In this document: in pieces, positions 17,154 through 24,534 of the stretch
Layout of the letters: each line of letters starts with the position of its first letter
Numbering within the stretch: position 1 is the stretch's first letter
Source of the DNA: JAEXOD01 sp937930275
GTDB lineage: Bacteria > Bacteroidota > Ignavibacteria > Ignavibacteriales > Melioribacteraceae
Reading direction: 5' to 3'
Assembly (NCBI GenBank): GCA_036733965.1
Contig: DAIMZL010000036.1
Location: 1 to 27,338 of the forward strand
Length of the DNA: 27,338 bases
Position numbers and translations under genes: made by a program
The notes under the pieces: model-generated
Database searches by the model: none
What the model was told of the DNA's origin: nothing
Seen by the model: only the letters and a program-made list of their open reading frames with translations

Positions 17154-18437
17154 TTATGCAATTTTACCAAACAAGTCGTACTCGTCACAATCTACAATCT
17201 TAACGTTATAAAACTGTCCAAGCTTTAATGTATTATCTTTTTTATTAATTAAAACTTCGCAATCAACTTCCGGTACGTCTCGGCTGCTTCTTGCAGTATA
17301 AAAATCATCTTCTTCGTTATCAATTAATACCGTTATTTCTTTATCAACATATTTTAGGTTCTTTTCGTATGATATTTGTTCCTGTATTTCCATTATTTGG
17401 TTTTTTCTGTTGTCCTTTTCTTCTTGCGGAATGTTATCGCCTAACGGAAATGCAACCGTGTCATCTTCAACCGAATAATCAAAAACTCCGAGTCTATCAA
17501 ACTTGAACTCTTGAATAAAATTCAATAATTCTTCAAAACGTTCTTGTGTTTCGTTAGGATACCCTACAATAAACGTGGTGCGTAAGGTTATATCCGGTAT
17601 TCTTTCTCTTAGTTTGTTTAATAGATCAATTGTACGTTTTTTTGATATACCGCGCCTCATCGATTTTAGTACATCGTCATTTATGTGTTGCAAGGGGATA
17701 TCTAAATATTTACATATTTTTTTGTTATTTGCAATTTCTTCAATTAAATCATCAGGAAAATGAGAAGGGTAAGCATATAGTAACTTAATCCACTCAATAC
17801 CTTCAATTTTGCTAAGTCTATTTAATAATTCGGCAATATTTCTTTTACCGTAAATATCTTTTCCGTAGTCCGTAGTATCTTGACCTATTATTAGTAATTC
17901 TTTTACTCCTTTTTGCGCTAAATGGGTTGCTTCTTCAATAAGCGATTCCATTGACCTGCTTACATGATTCCCCCTCATTAACGGAATTGCACAAAACGAG
18001 CAAGGATTATCGCATCCTTCCGAAATTTTTAAGTAAGCAAAATGTTTGGGTGTTAAAAGTTCTCTTTCACCCAAAAGTTCGGTTTTTAAGTTTAATTTTA
18101 GTTCATTTAAAATTTTATCATATTCTTCTGAACCAAAATAAGCGTCAACTTCCGGTATCTCTTTCTCTAATTCGGATTTATACCTTACCGGCAAACATCC
18201 TGCAGCAATAACTTTTTTAACTTTGCCTTCTTTTTTTAATTCTACTCCTTCCAAAATGGCGTCAATAGATTCTTCTTTTGCGTCTTTAATAAAGCCGCAA
18301 GTATTAATTATTAAATAATCGGCTTCTTCGGCGTTTTCTACCAAATCTATATTATTCAACTTAAGTTGATTAATTAATCTTTCCGAATCAACAGTATTTT
18401 TTGAGCAACCTAATGTTACTACCGCAACTTTTTTCAT
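17154..18437 (-). CDS. rimO: Ribosomal protein S12 (aspartate-C3)-methylthiotransferase RimO
   Basis: This 427-residue radical-SAM enzyme adds a methylthio group to the conserved aspartate of ribosomal protein S12. The N-terminal UPF0004 domain carries the three auxiliary-cluster cysteines C11 (TLGCSKNTVDSE), C47 (NTCGFI) and C81 (AAGCLP). The radical-SAM triad is C142/C146/C149 in ISEGCDNPCSFCAIPLMRG. The 'GCDNPCSFCAIP' wording and 'TLGCSKN' opening separate RimO from the tRNA enzyme MiaB. A TRAM domain fills about the last 65 residues. Length and motifs are complete. It lies between cdsA (71-base gap) and the GWxTD gene (18-base gap) on the minus strand, and is probably co-transcribed although unrelated in function. 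Confidence 0.96.
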   Translation of the reverse strand: MKKVAVVTLGCSKNTVDSERLINQLKLNNIDLVENAEEADYLIINTCGFIKDAKEESIDAILEGVELKKEGKVKKVIAAGCLPVRYKSELEKEIPEVDAYFGSEEYDKILNELKLNLKTELLGERELLTPKHFAYLKISEGCDNPCSFCAIPLMRGNHVSRSMESLIEEATHLAQKGVKELLIIGQDTTDYGKDIYGKRNIAELLNRLSKIEGIEWIKLLYAYPSHFPDDLIEEIANNKKICKYLDIPLQHINDDVLKSMRRGISKKRTIDLLNKLRERIPDITLRTTFIVGYPNETQERFEELLNFIQEFKFDRLGVFDYSVEDDTVAFPLGDNIPQEEKDNRKNQIMEIQEQISYEKNLKYVDKEITVLIDNEEDDFYTARSSRDVPEVDCEVLINKKDNTLKLGQFYNVKIVDCDEYDLFGKIA

Positions 18438-18508
18438 AAATTCCTTTAAGTAATAAATTAGTTATTATAACAACATTAATATACGTTCTGTTTCAAAAAG
18501 TATAAAAC

Positions 18509-19333
18509 TTATAACGCAGATAAATATTTGAAGTAGAGAAATATTATCGGTGCAGTAAATAAAAGTGAATCGAATCTATCAAAAATTCCGCCGTGCCCCG
18601 GAATTATAGAAGAAGAGTCTTTTACGCCGCTATCTCTTTTTATTAAACTTTCAATTAAATCGCCTATTTGTCCAAATATTCCGGTAATTATACCGATTGC
18701 AATAGCATCTTGCCAACTAAGAAAATCAATAAAAAATGATTTTAATGCTACTACCGAAACAATTGAAAAAACAAATCCTGCAAATGCACCTTCCCAGCTT
18801 TTATTAGGGCTTACTCTTTTGAACAATTTGTGTTTACCGAAAGGAGTTCCGATAAAAAAAGCTGCCGAATCACAAACCCAAATCGTAATTAATACGCTTA
18901 ATATAATAAGCCCGCCACGATTATAAATAAAATTAGAATAATTAAATAATTCGCGAATTTTTACTAAGGAAGAAGCAAATAAACCGACATAAAAAATACC
19001 GGTTAACGTTGTTCCCGTATTAAAAATAGCAGAATTTTTATTCCTAAATAATTCTGTTAAAAGTACTATAAGCACAACCGAATAAACAATCGTTTCAAAA
19101 TCAATTAAGTTATAATAAGAATTTATTAAAATCACAGAAACCGCAATAAATCCTAAGTATTTATTAGCATAAGCTGTTTTTTTTGATGCCATTTTATAAA
19201 ATTCGTAATAAGCCGTTAAACCTATGAACAATGCAAATGCTAAAAAAGGGAGCCTTCCGTAATAACACAAAAATATTATTAACGGAATGGCTGCCAATGA
19301 AACTAAAATTCTTGTTATTGTATTTCCTTTCAT
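18509..19333 (-). CDS. cdsA: Phosphatidate cytidylyltransferase CdsA
   Basis: This 274-residue integral membrane enzyme makes CDP-diacylglycerol from CTP and phosphatidic acid, the branch point to all major phospholipids. It has about seven to eight hydrophobic spans. The family signature is near the C-terminus: S235-G-V-KD, then PGHGG (245-249) and DRFDS (252-256), in the typical S-x3-KD...PGHGG-x2-DR-x-D form. Another conserved stretch, FGKHKLFKRVSPNKSWEGAFAG, lies at about 165-186. Its ATG immediately abuts the stop of the zinc-ribbon gene with no gap, so the two are coupled. In many bacteria cdsA neighbours uppS or dxr; here it is with a CPBP protease and rimO instead. Confidence 0.95.
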   Translation of the reverse strand: MKGNTITRILVSLAAIPLIIFLCYYGRLPFLAFALFIGLTAYYEFYKMASKKTAYANKYLGFIAVSVILINSYYNLIDFETIVYSVVLIVLLTELFRNKNSAIFNTGTTLTGIFYVGLFASSLVKIRELFNYSNFIYNRGGLIILSVLITIWVCDSAAFFIGTPFGKHKLFKRVSPNKSWEGAFAGFVFSIVSVVALKSFFIDFLSWQDAIAIGIITGIFGQIGDLIESLIKRDSGVKDSSSIIPGHGGIFDRFDSLLFTAPIIFLYFKYLSAL

Positions 19334-19687
19334 TTATTCTTCTGTTTCTTCTTCAAAATCAATTTTTTTATTATTAATATCGTTAATTATGGCAGTAGCT
19401 TCTTCTGCATCTTTCTTTTTAACAAAAAGTTTAATGATTGATAAATCACCGCTTGCCGGAAAATTACGGTCTTTTTGAGACCAAACTAAAGCCTCTATAT
19501 CCGCACTTTCCAAATTTGTTTTAAGCATTTCTGCTTCGTACTCTTCACTGCAAGTGTAAACTATAATCCAGTCTTTCGGATTAAGTAAATTTCCTTCAAA
19601 TTCTTCGTTGGAAATTAGTTTTTCGTTGCAATCGGGGCATACCTCAATCCCTTCAACGTATTCATATTCACAATTTGGACAAATCAT
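19334..19687 (-). CDS. Zinc-ribbon protein with DUF2007-like domain
   Basis: This 117-residue soluble protein begins with a zinc ribbon, CPNC (3-6) and CPDC (17-20), followed by a DUF2007-type domain. The segment WIIVYTCSEEYEAEMLKTNLESADIEALVW matches the pattern 'v.v.t...l.eA.ll...Le..gI.a.v' of that family, sometimes called a putative signal-transducing protein, with LFVKKKDAEEATAIIND as its closing helix. Function is unknown; a ligand- or peptide-binding regulatory role is inferred. It overlaps the CPBP protease gene by four bases (ATGA) and directly abuts cdsA, so the three form one translational unit. An acidic tail (EEETEE) ends the protein. Confidence 0.8.
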   Translation of the reverse strand: MICPNCEYEYVEGIEVCPDCNEKLISNEEFEGNLLNPKDWIIVYTCSEEYEAEMLKTNLESADIEALVWSQKDRNFPASGDLSIIKLFVKKKDAEEATAIINDINNKKIDFEEETEE

Positions 19688-20625
19688 ACTGCCTCCCTAC
19701 TGTTTTGTTTGAGATGTTTTAGTATATATTGCATTAAAAATGTAAATAATATAATTAATACGGCAAAAATAAATAAATCATTTGTAAGGTTGTTTTGACT
19801 AAGCATTTCTTTCTGTTCGTTATCGGATATATTAAAAACATTCATAACAAAAACAGAGAAAAAATTGTTTGAAAAATGTAGAATTACCGAAATTAATATT
19901 GAATCCGTTACATAAACCGAAAAACCGAAATACATGCTTAACAGTACTAAAGGAATAAAACCGTATGGGTTAAAATGGTAAATACTAAAAATAAAGGAAG
20001 TTAAAAATATTGCCCAAAATGTTTTTAATTTATATTCAAAACTTTTTTGAACTAAGCCTCTAAATAAAAATTCTTCGCATATTGCCGGTGTAAGTGCCGC
20101 AAAAATAATGATACCTATAAATTCAAACGGATTGTTGGCTATCATTACTTTGTTGTAAACAGCGTCTAAATTGCTATTTAAAGTATCCAAAAATTGTTTA
20201 ACCGAATTAAATGTTTTATTTCCTTTTGCAAGGTACTCAATAAATATTGTCTGAAAAGACATTATATATTGTAAAATGGGAGTTAAAAGTATAAAGCCCG
20301 CAAAAAGTAAGCCCCCTAATTTTAAATCAAGTTTTTTAACCCGTAAAATTTTTGTTAGATCCTTATAAACATACTTAGTAATTACTAATGTGGGAAAAAG
20401 CATGAATAAAATTTGTCCGCCAATAGTAAGCAGTCTAAACATAATTATTTCAAATGAAGTGAATTTTTCAATTTCAAGGCTGCTAAGTCCAAAAATTAGT
20501 AAGTATATTACCGAACCGGCAAGCTGATAAATAAAAAATATTAAAACAGCCGAAATTATCCCCGTAAAAAAAGGAGGGATTTTAGGGGTTTCGTTAAAAT
20601 TATTGTCTTCTAAATTATCTTCCAT
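19684..20625 (-). CDS. CPBP-family (CAAX-like/Abi) intramembrane metalloprotease
   Basis: This 313-residue multi-span membrane protein belongs to the CPBP (Rce1/Abi) glutamic/metalloprotease family. The three motifs are intact: E184-E185-x3-R189 in ICEEFLFRG, F-x3-H217 in FSIYHF, and H250-x3-N254 in ILHFSNN. About eight hydrophobic spans surround them. Family members process prenylated or small secreted proteins, or confer bacteriocin self-immunity; the substrate here is unknown. It is the first gene of the seven-gene minus-strand run and overlaps the zinc-ribbon gene by ATGA. The weak TATATTTA box at 20651-20658 (minus strand) is at promoter distance. No bacteriocin gene is nearby, so a housekeeping or envelope-maintenance role is at least as likely as immunity. 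Confidence 0.9.
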   Translation of the reverse strand: MEDNLEDNNFNETPKIPPFFTGIISAVLIFFIYQLAGSVIYLLIFGLSSLEIEKFTSFEIIMFRLLTIGGQILFMLFPTLVITKYVYKDLTKILRVKKLDLKLGGLLFAGFILLTPILQYIMSFQTIFIEYLAKGNKTFNSVKQFLDTLNSNLDAVYNKVMIANNPFEFIGIIIFAALTPAICEEFLFRGLVQKSFEYKLKTFWAIFLTSFIFSIYHFNPYGFIPLVLLSMYFGFSVYVTDSILISVILHFSNNFFSVFVMNVFNISDNEQKEMLSQNNLTNDLFIFAVLIILFTFLMQYILKHLKQNSREAV

Positions 20626-20753
20626 GTAGTAATAATAAATTTTTTGTTTATAAATATACTTAATTTATGTAATAAATAATATAATAAAATTATGGCAGAA
20701 ATCAACCCTGTATTGGATATTATTAAATTTAATGTATTTTAGATATAGTAAGT

Positions 20754-20781
20754 TTTTTACCTCATATTAAACTTTTTACCT
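20754..20781. repeat. Tandem 9-base direct repeat in a divergent promoter region
   Basis: TTTTTACCT occurs at 20754-20762 and 20773-20781, 19 bases apart. A shortened third copy, TTTTTAC, is at 20814-20820, just before the small membrane gene. The repeats lie in the 201-bp region between the divergent CPBP protease and small-ORF genes. Regulator half-sites spaced near two helical turns are possible, as is chance in AT-rich DNA. Confidence 0.35.
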
Positions 20782-20826
20782 AATTTTTTCGATTATACTT
20801 ATTATTAACTAAATTTTTACAAAGTA

Positions 20827-20991
20827 ATGACAATAAACAACTGGGATCCCTCTAAAGGGGATTACAAGAAAATTAACGCTTCAAAAGATAGAAAGCACTA
20901 TTTAAATAAAGTTAAAAAAGATAAATATGGTGTTTACATATTAGTATTAATAATTTTAGTAATTCTATTTTTATCATTCTACCACTTTTAA
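20827..20991 (+). CDS. 54-residue single-span membrane protein, unrecognised
   Basis: This short open frame would be missed by a length cut-off. It codes for a basic, hydrophilic N-terminus (MTINNWDPSKGDYKKINASK and on, about 1-33, rich in lysine) followed by one strong membrane helix (about 35-51, YGVYILVLIILVILFLS) and a short FYHF end. By the positive-inside rule the basic part is cytoplasmic. Its stop overlaps the AAGG ribosome site of the TorF-like porin gene, which starts ten bases later, so the two are probably coupled. Its own ribosome site is weak (ACAAAG). Composition (lysine block, clean helix, ends exactly at the porin ribosome site) argues for a real gene. No known family is recognised. 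Confidence 0.6.
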   Translation: MTINNWDPSKGDYKKINASKDRKHYLNKVKKDKYGVYILVLIILVILFLSFYHF

Positions 20992-21001
20992 GGTTTTATA
21001 A

Positions 21002-21739
21002 ATGAAACACTTTAAGAAAATATTTGTGCTACTTGTTTTTTTATCATTTAACGGTTTTGCACAAGAAAAATCTTTACTAAATTTAAATTTTGGTTCGGAT
21101 TTAGTAAGTAGATATATATGGAGAGGAATGGATTTAGGCGGAAATCCTTCTACACCGCAATTTCAACCGTTTTTAAATTTTGATTTTAACGTATCTTGTA
21201 ATAGTACTGTTACTTTAGGTGCATGGGGATCTTATGGATTTACCGGCAGTTATAGCGAAAGTGATTTATCTTTAAAATATGCATACAGTAATGAAAATTT
21301 AGGCACAATTTCAGCTTCGGTTATCGATTTTTACTTTCCTTATGAAAAGTTAGATTTTTTTAATTATGACAATGACGGTACAGGTTCGCATATTGTTGAA
21401 ATGGACTTAGCATATGACGGTGCAAGTGATTTTCCAATCCATTTATTAATTGCCAATAACTTAATTAATAGAGTTGAAGGAGATAAATCATTATATGCAG
21501 AAATCGGTTATACTGTATTAGTAAAAGATTATTCGTTATATTTTGTTGTAGGCGGAGCTAACGGTAAAAGTTTTTGGAATCAAGTTAACGAAGACGGATT
21601 TAAATTGACTAACTTAGGGGTCACAGCTTCAAAAGTTATAAAAATTTCGGATAGTTTTTCTTTCCCCGTATGGATAAGTTATGTTGTTAATCCACATTTA
21701 AAAACATCATACGTTTTTGCTAAAGTAAATTTATTTTAG
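21002..21739 (+). CDS. TorF-like putative porin / outer-membrane beta-barrel protein
   Basis: This 245-residue protein has a signal peptide (1-21, ending NGFAQ) followed by predicted antiparallel beta strands ending in an aromatic (KVNLF). The first mature strand, LNFGSDLVSRYIWRGMDLGG, carries the 'D..SrYiwRG' wording of the TorF/Gcw_chp family of conserved outer-membrane proteins, followed by the typical QPFLNFDF. The family is assumed to form small pores; the solute is unknown. The ribosome site AAGG overlaps the stop of the small membrane-protein gene just upstream. A strong stem-loop follows, shared with the converging barrel gene. Confidence 0.75.
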   Translation: MKHFKKIFVLLVFLSFNGFAQEKSLLNLNFGSDLVSRYIWRGMDLGGNPSTPQFQPFLNFDFNVSCNSTVTLGAWGSYGFTGSYSESDLSLKYAYSNENLGTISASVIDFYFPYEKLDFFNYDNDGTGSHIVEMDLAYDGASDFPIHLLIANNLINRVEGDKSLYAEIGYTVLVKDYSLYFVVGGANGKSFWNQVNEDGFKLTNLGVTASKVIKISDSFSFPVWISYVVNPHLKTSYVFAKVNLF

Positions 21740-21752
21740 GATAAAACTAAAT

Positions 21753-21793
21753 AATAAATCGAGGCATATTAATAATAATGACCTCGATTTATT
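21753..21793. terminator. Bidirectional stem-loop terminator between two outer-membrane protein genes
   Basis: AATAAATCGAGG (21753-21764) pairs perfectly with CCTCGATTTATT (21782-21793). A further CAT/ATG pairing is possible inside the 17-base loop. The plus side continues TTCATTAAAAT. It lies 13 bases after the porin stop and 20 bases after the stop of the converging gene, so it serves both. Confidence 0.8.
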
Positions 21794-21813
21794 TCATTAA
21801 AATAACCAATCAA

Positions 21814-22296
21814 TTACAATCCGTATTCAAAACCTATTCTAATTCCGTTTTGAAAACCCCAAACATATCTGGTTGTAAAAGATAGAGATGAAATTATTCT
21901 TGCACCAAGTCCAAACGATGCCGTTAAACCGTTTTCACTTAAATCCGTTCTATCGTTCGGTGTGTTAATTTGGTACTTGGTAAAAGCATAACTTAAGTTA
22001 ATGATATTAAAAAAATCTCTACCAAGAATCATTGTGTTTTTACTTTCAAATCCTACTTCTGCCCTATAAAAATTAGATAGATTTGATTTTTCACCCCAAT
22101 GGCTTCCTGTAAAAACGGACCCCGTTAATTGCCAAATCACTTTTTCGTGATTAAATGAATAGACTTGTTTGGAGAGGGAAACCCCGTAATATTCCCCGTT
22201 TTTACTTAATTGATATATGGGTGAAATTGAAACGTTTTGGGCAAAAATTAAACCCGCAAATAGAAAAAACAGTACTAAAATAAATTTCTTTGTCAT
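21814..22296 (-). CDS. Small outer-membrane beta-barrel protein of unknown function, downstream of nrfHA
   Basis: This 160-residue exported protein has a signal peptide (1-19, ending LIFAQ). The mature part shows alternating strands with frequent Y/F/W and small residues (for example SISPIYQL, GVSLSKQVY, FRAEVGFES-like strands, ASFGLGARI, TTRYVWGFQNG, IGFEYGL), consistent with a barrel of about eight strands. No family can be named. The CCGGAGAATAAT ribosome site precedes the ATG. It is on the same strand as nrfHA but separated by a terminator. Its own promoter region carries a perfect CRP/FNR-family palindrome centred about 61 bases before the start codon, suggesting control by a nitrosative-stress or anaerobic regulator. 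A role tied to nitrite/ammonium metabolism is inference from position and site only. Confidence 0.6.
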   Translation of the reverse strand: MTKKFILVLFFLFAGLIFAQNVSISPIYQLSKNGEYYGVSLSKQVYSFNHEKVIWQLTGSVFTGSHWGEKSNLSNFYRAEVGFESKNTMILGRDFFNIINLSYAFTKYQINTPNDRTDLSENGLTASFGLGARIISSLSFTTRYVWGFQNGIRIGFEYGL

Positions 22297-22315
22297 ATTA
22301 TTCTCCGGTTTACTC

Positions 22316-22323
22316 GAAAAATA
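22316..22323 (-). promoter_or_regulatory. -7 box candidate for the small barrel gene
   Basis: On the minus strand this reads TATTTTTC, one mismatch from the Bacteroidetes TAnnTTTG box and identical to the box proposed before the histidine kinase. No TTTG box is found about 19 bases upstream, which fits a promoter needing an activator. The HcpR-like palindrome lies upstream at a roughly class-II-activator distance (centre about 38 bases from this box's middle). Confidence 0.3.
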
Positions 22324-22348
22324 AATTACTGAATTTTATAATTAGAAG

Positions 22349-22366
22349 TTGTGATTAATATCACAA
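22349..22366. promoter_or_regulatory. CRP/FNR-family palindrome, HcpR-like (TTGTGA-N6-TCACAA)
   Basis: TTGTGAT-TAAT-ATCACAA is a perfect 7-4-7 inverted repeat. It contains the exact TGTGA-N6-TCACA core of CRP sites and the TTGTGA-N6-TCACAA form described for HcpR, a CRP/FNR-family regulator of nitrosative stress and nitrogen-oxide metabolism in anaerobes. It is in non-coding DNA, upstream of the minus-strand barrel gene and beyond the nrfHA terminator. I found no second perfect copy in the window, including before nrfH. The regulator gene is not in the window, so the name is by motif only. Confidence 0.65.
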
Positions 22367-22439
22367 TAAGCAAAAGAAAATTTTGAATAAAAAGAGGAAT
22401 AGCGAATGGTTGATATGCTAATAATAATTTATAAAACAA

Positions 22440-22490
22440 AAGCGGATAGAAAGAATTTTAGTTAAATAACATCTCCTTTCATATCCGCTT
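22440..22490 (-). terminator. Intrinsic terminator of the nrfHA operon
   Basis: AAGCGGATA-GAAAG (22440-22453) pairs with CTTTC-TATCCGCTT (22476-22480 and 22482-22490), a 14-bp stem with a single bulged A at 22481. On the minus strand it is followed by TTTTGTTTTAT, a good T tract. It begins about 50 bases after the nrfA stop. Confidence 0.85.
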
Positions 22491-22541
22491 AATAACAAAA
22501 ATTAAACTAATTTTATATTTAATTCATAATGTTAAATTAGG

Positions 22542-23678
22542 TTAATATTCTATAAGTGTTCCTTGTCTTTCTTTGGCTTTTTTCTCCCACGTTAAGACAG
22601 TGGTTTTTAAGAAATCCTCTTTATCGGCAATAAGCTCTGCCATGTTAAGACCGATAAATTTTTGAGCTTTATCTTTTGTGGAAATATCTGCAAGCACTAA
22701 AGGATATTTAACATTGTGTTTTAATAAAACTACGGCAACTAATCTTCTTGCTTCTTCTGCTTTTTGAATTGCCGTACCTAAAACTCTAAAAGCTTCTGCC
22801 GGNNNNNNNNNNNNNNNNNNNNNNNNNNNNNNNNNNNNNNNNNNNNNNNNNNNNNNNNNNNNNNNNNNNNNNNNNNNNNNNNNNNNNNNNNNNNNNNNNN
22901 NNTAGTAAGCTTCCATTTCGTCTGCACTAAGCCCTTTATCCCAAGGAAATACTAAATAATTATCTTTTTCTTTATCAAAATAGTATTCAACATGACATTG
23001 TGCACAAACCAAACTTCTCATTTCTTGGCGGGTAGCTTGATTAATATCTTTACCTTGTCTTTTGAATGCTTCAATTAAAGCCGGACGTGTAATACGTAAA
23101 TTCATTGTTTTGGGGTCATGGCAATCTTGGCAACCTATCGGATTAATTATTTCTTCCCCTTTATCAATCCATTTGCCTTTATAAAACTCACCGATTCCTA
23201 CTTTATTCATTAATCTTGGTACGTCGGTGCTTTTGCAAGTCCAGCAAGTTGCAGGTAATGGGCTTACTTTATTGCCGCCGGTTCTTAAAGTTTTACGAAT
23301 ATCTTCAATGGCATGTCCGTGTCCTCTTCCTTGTTTGTAATCTTTGCTAAACGGATAACCTGCCCACATAACAACAAGTTCGGGATATTTTTCTAAATAA
23401 TCAACATCCTTACTGCCGCCGTGTTTGCTGGCAAAATCAGTGTTTAATGTACGTCTGTACGATTCGTACTCGCGGGGATAATTTTCGCCCCAAATTTCGT
23501 TACGAGGTTCAAATTCGCCAATCGGTTTTACTAATTGGAAAGTATATTCGGATTCACTTCTTCTTTCTATTATGGAAGATGCAAATAAGCCTATAAAAAA
23601 TACGATAACAACAGTTGCAAAAAACAACAACCATGCAACCCATGGTTTACTTTTAATAATATCTTGTATTGGTTTCAT
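22542..23678 (-). CDS. nrfA: NrfA, ammonia-forming cytochrome c nitrite reductase (interrupted by an assembly gap)
   Basis: This is the catalytic subunit that reduces nitrite to ammonium with six electrons in the periplasm. A membrane anchor lies at about 13-34. Heme sites visible are the active-site CWTCK (145-149, lysine-ligated), CQDCH (183-187) and CAQCH (225-229). The last is followed by VEYYF, whose E231/Y232 match the calcium and active-site pair. R118 in GRGHGHA is the likely active-site arginine. The gap of 100 N replaces the part that should hold the two remaining CxxCH hemes, the calcium lysine/glutamine and the catalytic histidine. After it, PAEAFRVLGTAIQKAEEARR to the end matches the NrfA C-terminal helices. 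The apparent 378 residues are thus too few (usual about 470-520). It is 18 bases after nrfH, with an AAAGGGA ribosome site. Confidence 0.93.
   Translation of the reverse strand: MKPIQDIIKSKPWVAWLLFFATVVIVFFIGLFASSIIERRSESEYTFQLVKPIGEFEPRNEIWGENYPREYESYRRTLNTDFASKHGGSKDVDYLEKYPELVVMWAGYPFSKDYKQGRGHGHAIEDIRKTLRTGGNKVSPLPATCWTCKSTDVPRLMNKVGIGEFYKGKWIDKGEEIINPIGCQDCHDPKTMNLRITRPALIEAFKRQGKDINQATRQEMRSLVCAQCHVEYYFDKEKDNYLVFPWDKGLSADEMEAYXXXXXXXXXXXXXXXXXXXXXXXXXXXXXXXXXXPAEAFRVLGTAIQKAEEARRLVAVVLLKHNVKYPLVLADISTKDKAQKFIGLNMAELIADKEDFLKTTVLTWEKKAKERQGTLIEY
22803..22902. other. Assembly gap of 100 N inside nrfA
   Basis: Exactly 100 undetermined bases. This round number is the usual placeholder for a gap of unknown size, not a measured length. 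Because 100 N happen to keep the frame open, the gene looks whole, but the region lost normally codes for two heme-binding motifs and the catalytic histidine. Confidence 0.99.
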
Positions 23679-23696
23679 ATAAAATCCCTTTATAAA

Positions 23697-24320
23697 TTAT
23701 TGTTTCTTTTCTTTTTCAATAGAAGAACGGAGCCAATCCGGCAAAATAGGTGTTAACTTTGGTACTAATGCATATGGTGCGGATGAGAGGCTGTTTACTC
23801 TTCCGTGTGGAGTTTCTCTGTGGCAATCCCAACAGTAGGTTTCTTCTTTGTTAATAATCATTTTGTTGCTAATGGCGCGTAAGGATACCGGATGAATTAA
23901 ATCGGTATGGCATCTAATACAATTTTCTTGAACTGCTTTTTTACCGGCTTCTTTAATTTGAATTACTTGCGGTTCTAATCTAAAAGTAAACATAGTTGCA
24001 TGGCGAAGCCCGTCTTTGGCTTTAAAATAATATTTGTTTACAAAGTTATCCTGAGGAACGTGACAATCGTTGCAAACGGTTACTCTACCATGGCTTCCCC
24101 TTTCCCAAGTAGCATACTGGGGAGACATAATATGGCAATTTACACAGGCTTTAGGATCGTCTGATAAATAAGAAACCGCATTTGATATTTTCAGAACGGT
24201 TAAAGTTAAGCCCGTAAAAATACCAAGTAAAATAATTACCGGAAATTTCCATTTATCAGGAGGTAAAATATGGTAGATTAGTCTTTTTAATAGCCCCTGC
24301 TTGTCTGTTTTGTTACTCAC
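23697..24320 (-). CDS. nrfH: NrfH, NapC/NirT-type tetraheme quinol dehydrogenase for NrfA
   Basis: This 207-residue membrane-anchored cytochrome c takes electrons from the quinol pool and passes them to NrfA. One membrane helix (about 26-46) is followed by four heme motifs: CVNCH (59-63) with HIM, whose M65 is the likely unusual heme-1 ligand, then CNDCH (83-87), CIRCH (134-138) and CWDCH (163-167). The rest is short, as in NrfH rather than the longer NapC. The start is GTG at 24320, chosen because AAAGGTGAT lies just upstream and the only nearby ATG is out of frame with an immediate stop. It is the first gene of nrfHA and is divergent from the DUF5916 gene across a 214-bp control region. I see no clear promoter or perfect FNR/HcpR site there. 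Confidence 0.95.
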   Translation of the reverse strand: MSNKTDKQGLLKRLIYHILPPDKWKFPVIILLGIFTGLTLTVLKISNAVSYLSDDPKACVNCHIMSPQYATWERGSHGRVTVCNDCHVPQDNFVNKYYFKAKDGLRHATMFTFRLEPQVIQIKEAGKKAVQENCIRCHTDLIHPVSLRAISNKMIINKEETYCWDCHRETPHGRVNSLSSAPYALVPKLTPILPDWLRSSIEKEKKQ

Positions 24321-24534
24321 GCATCACCTTTAAGTTAGTAATCAGAATAATTTATCTGCTTTAATAATTTATGAAAAATATTATTACAAATCAAGAAAAA
24401 TCGTTAAGTAGCATTATGAATATAAAGAAAAACTTTTAAAAATAAAAATTTAGAATTAAAGGTAAATTTTGAAATTAATAAGCAACTTTTAAATTAGTTG
24501 TTAGTCTAAATAATAAACAAAAAATTGAAGGTTT

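Noticed and set aside
22404..22463. Possible 19-residue peptide starting ATGGTTGAT after an AGAGGA sequence
   Set aside because: Very short, and it runs into the nrfHA terminator stem, whose structure already explains the sequence.
24373..24394. FNR-like box before nrfH (minus strand TTGAT-TTGT-AATAA)
   Set aside because: Only one half matches the FNR consensus and its distance from the candidate -7 box is too short for a normal activator site.
24483..24500. Inverted repeat CAACT-N8-AGTTG before the DUF5916 gene
   Set aside because: Five-base arms are expected by chance in this many bases; no known regulator pattern matches.
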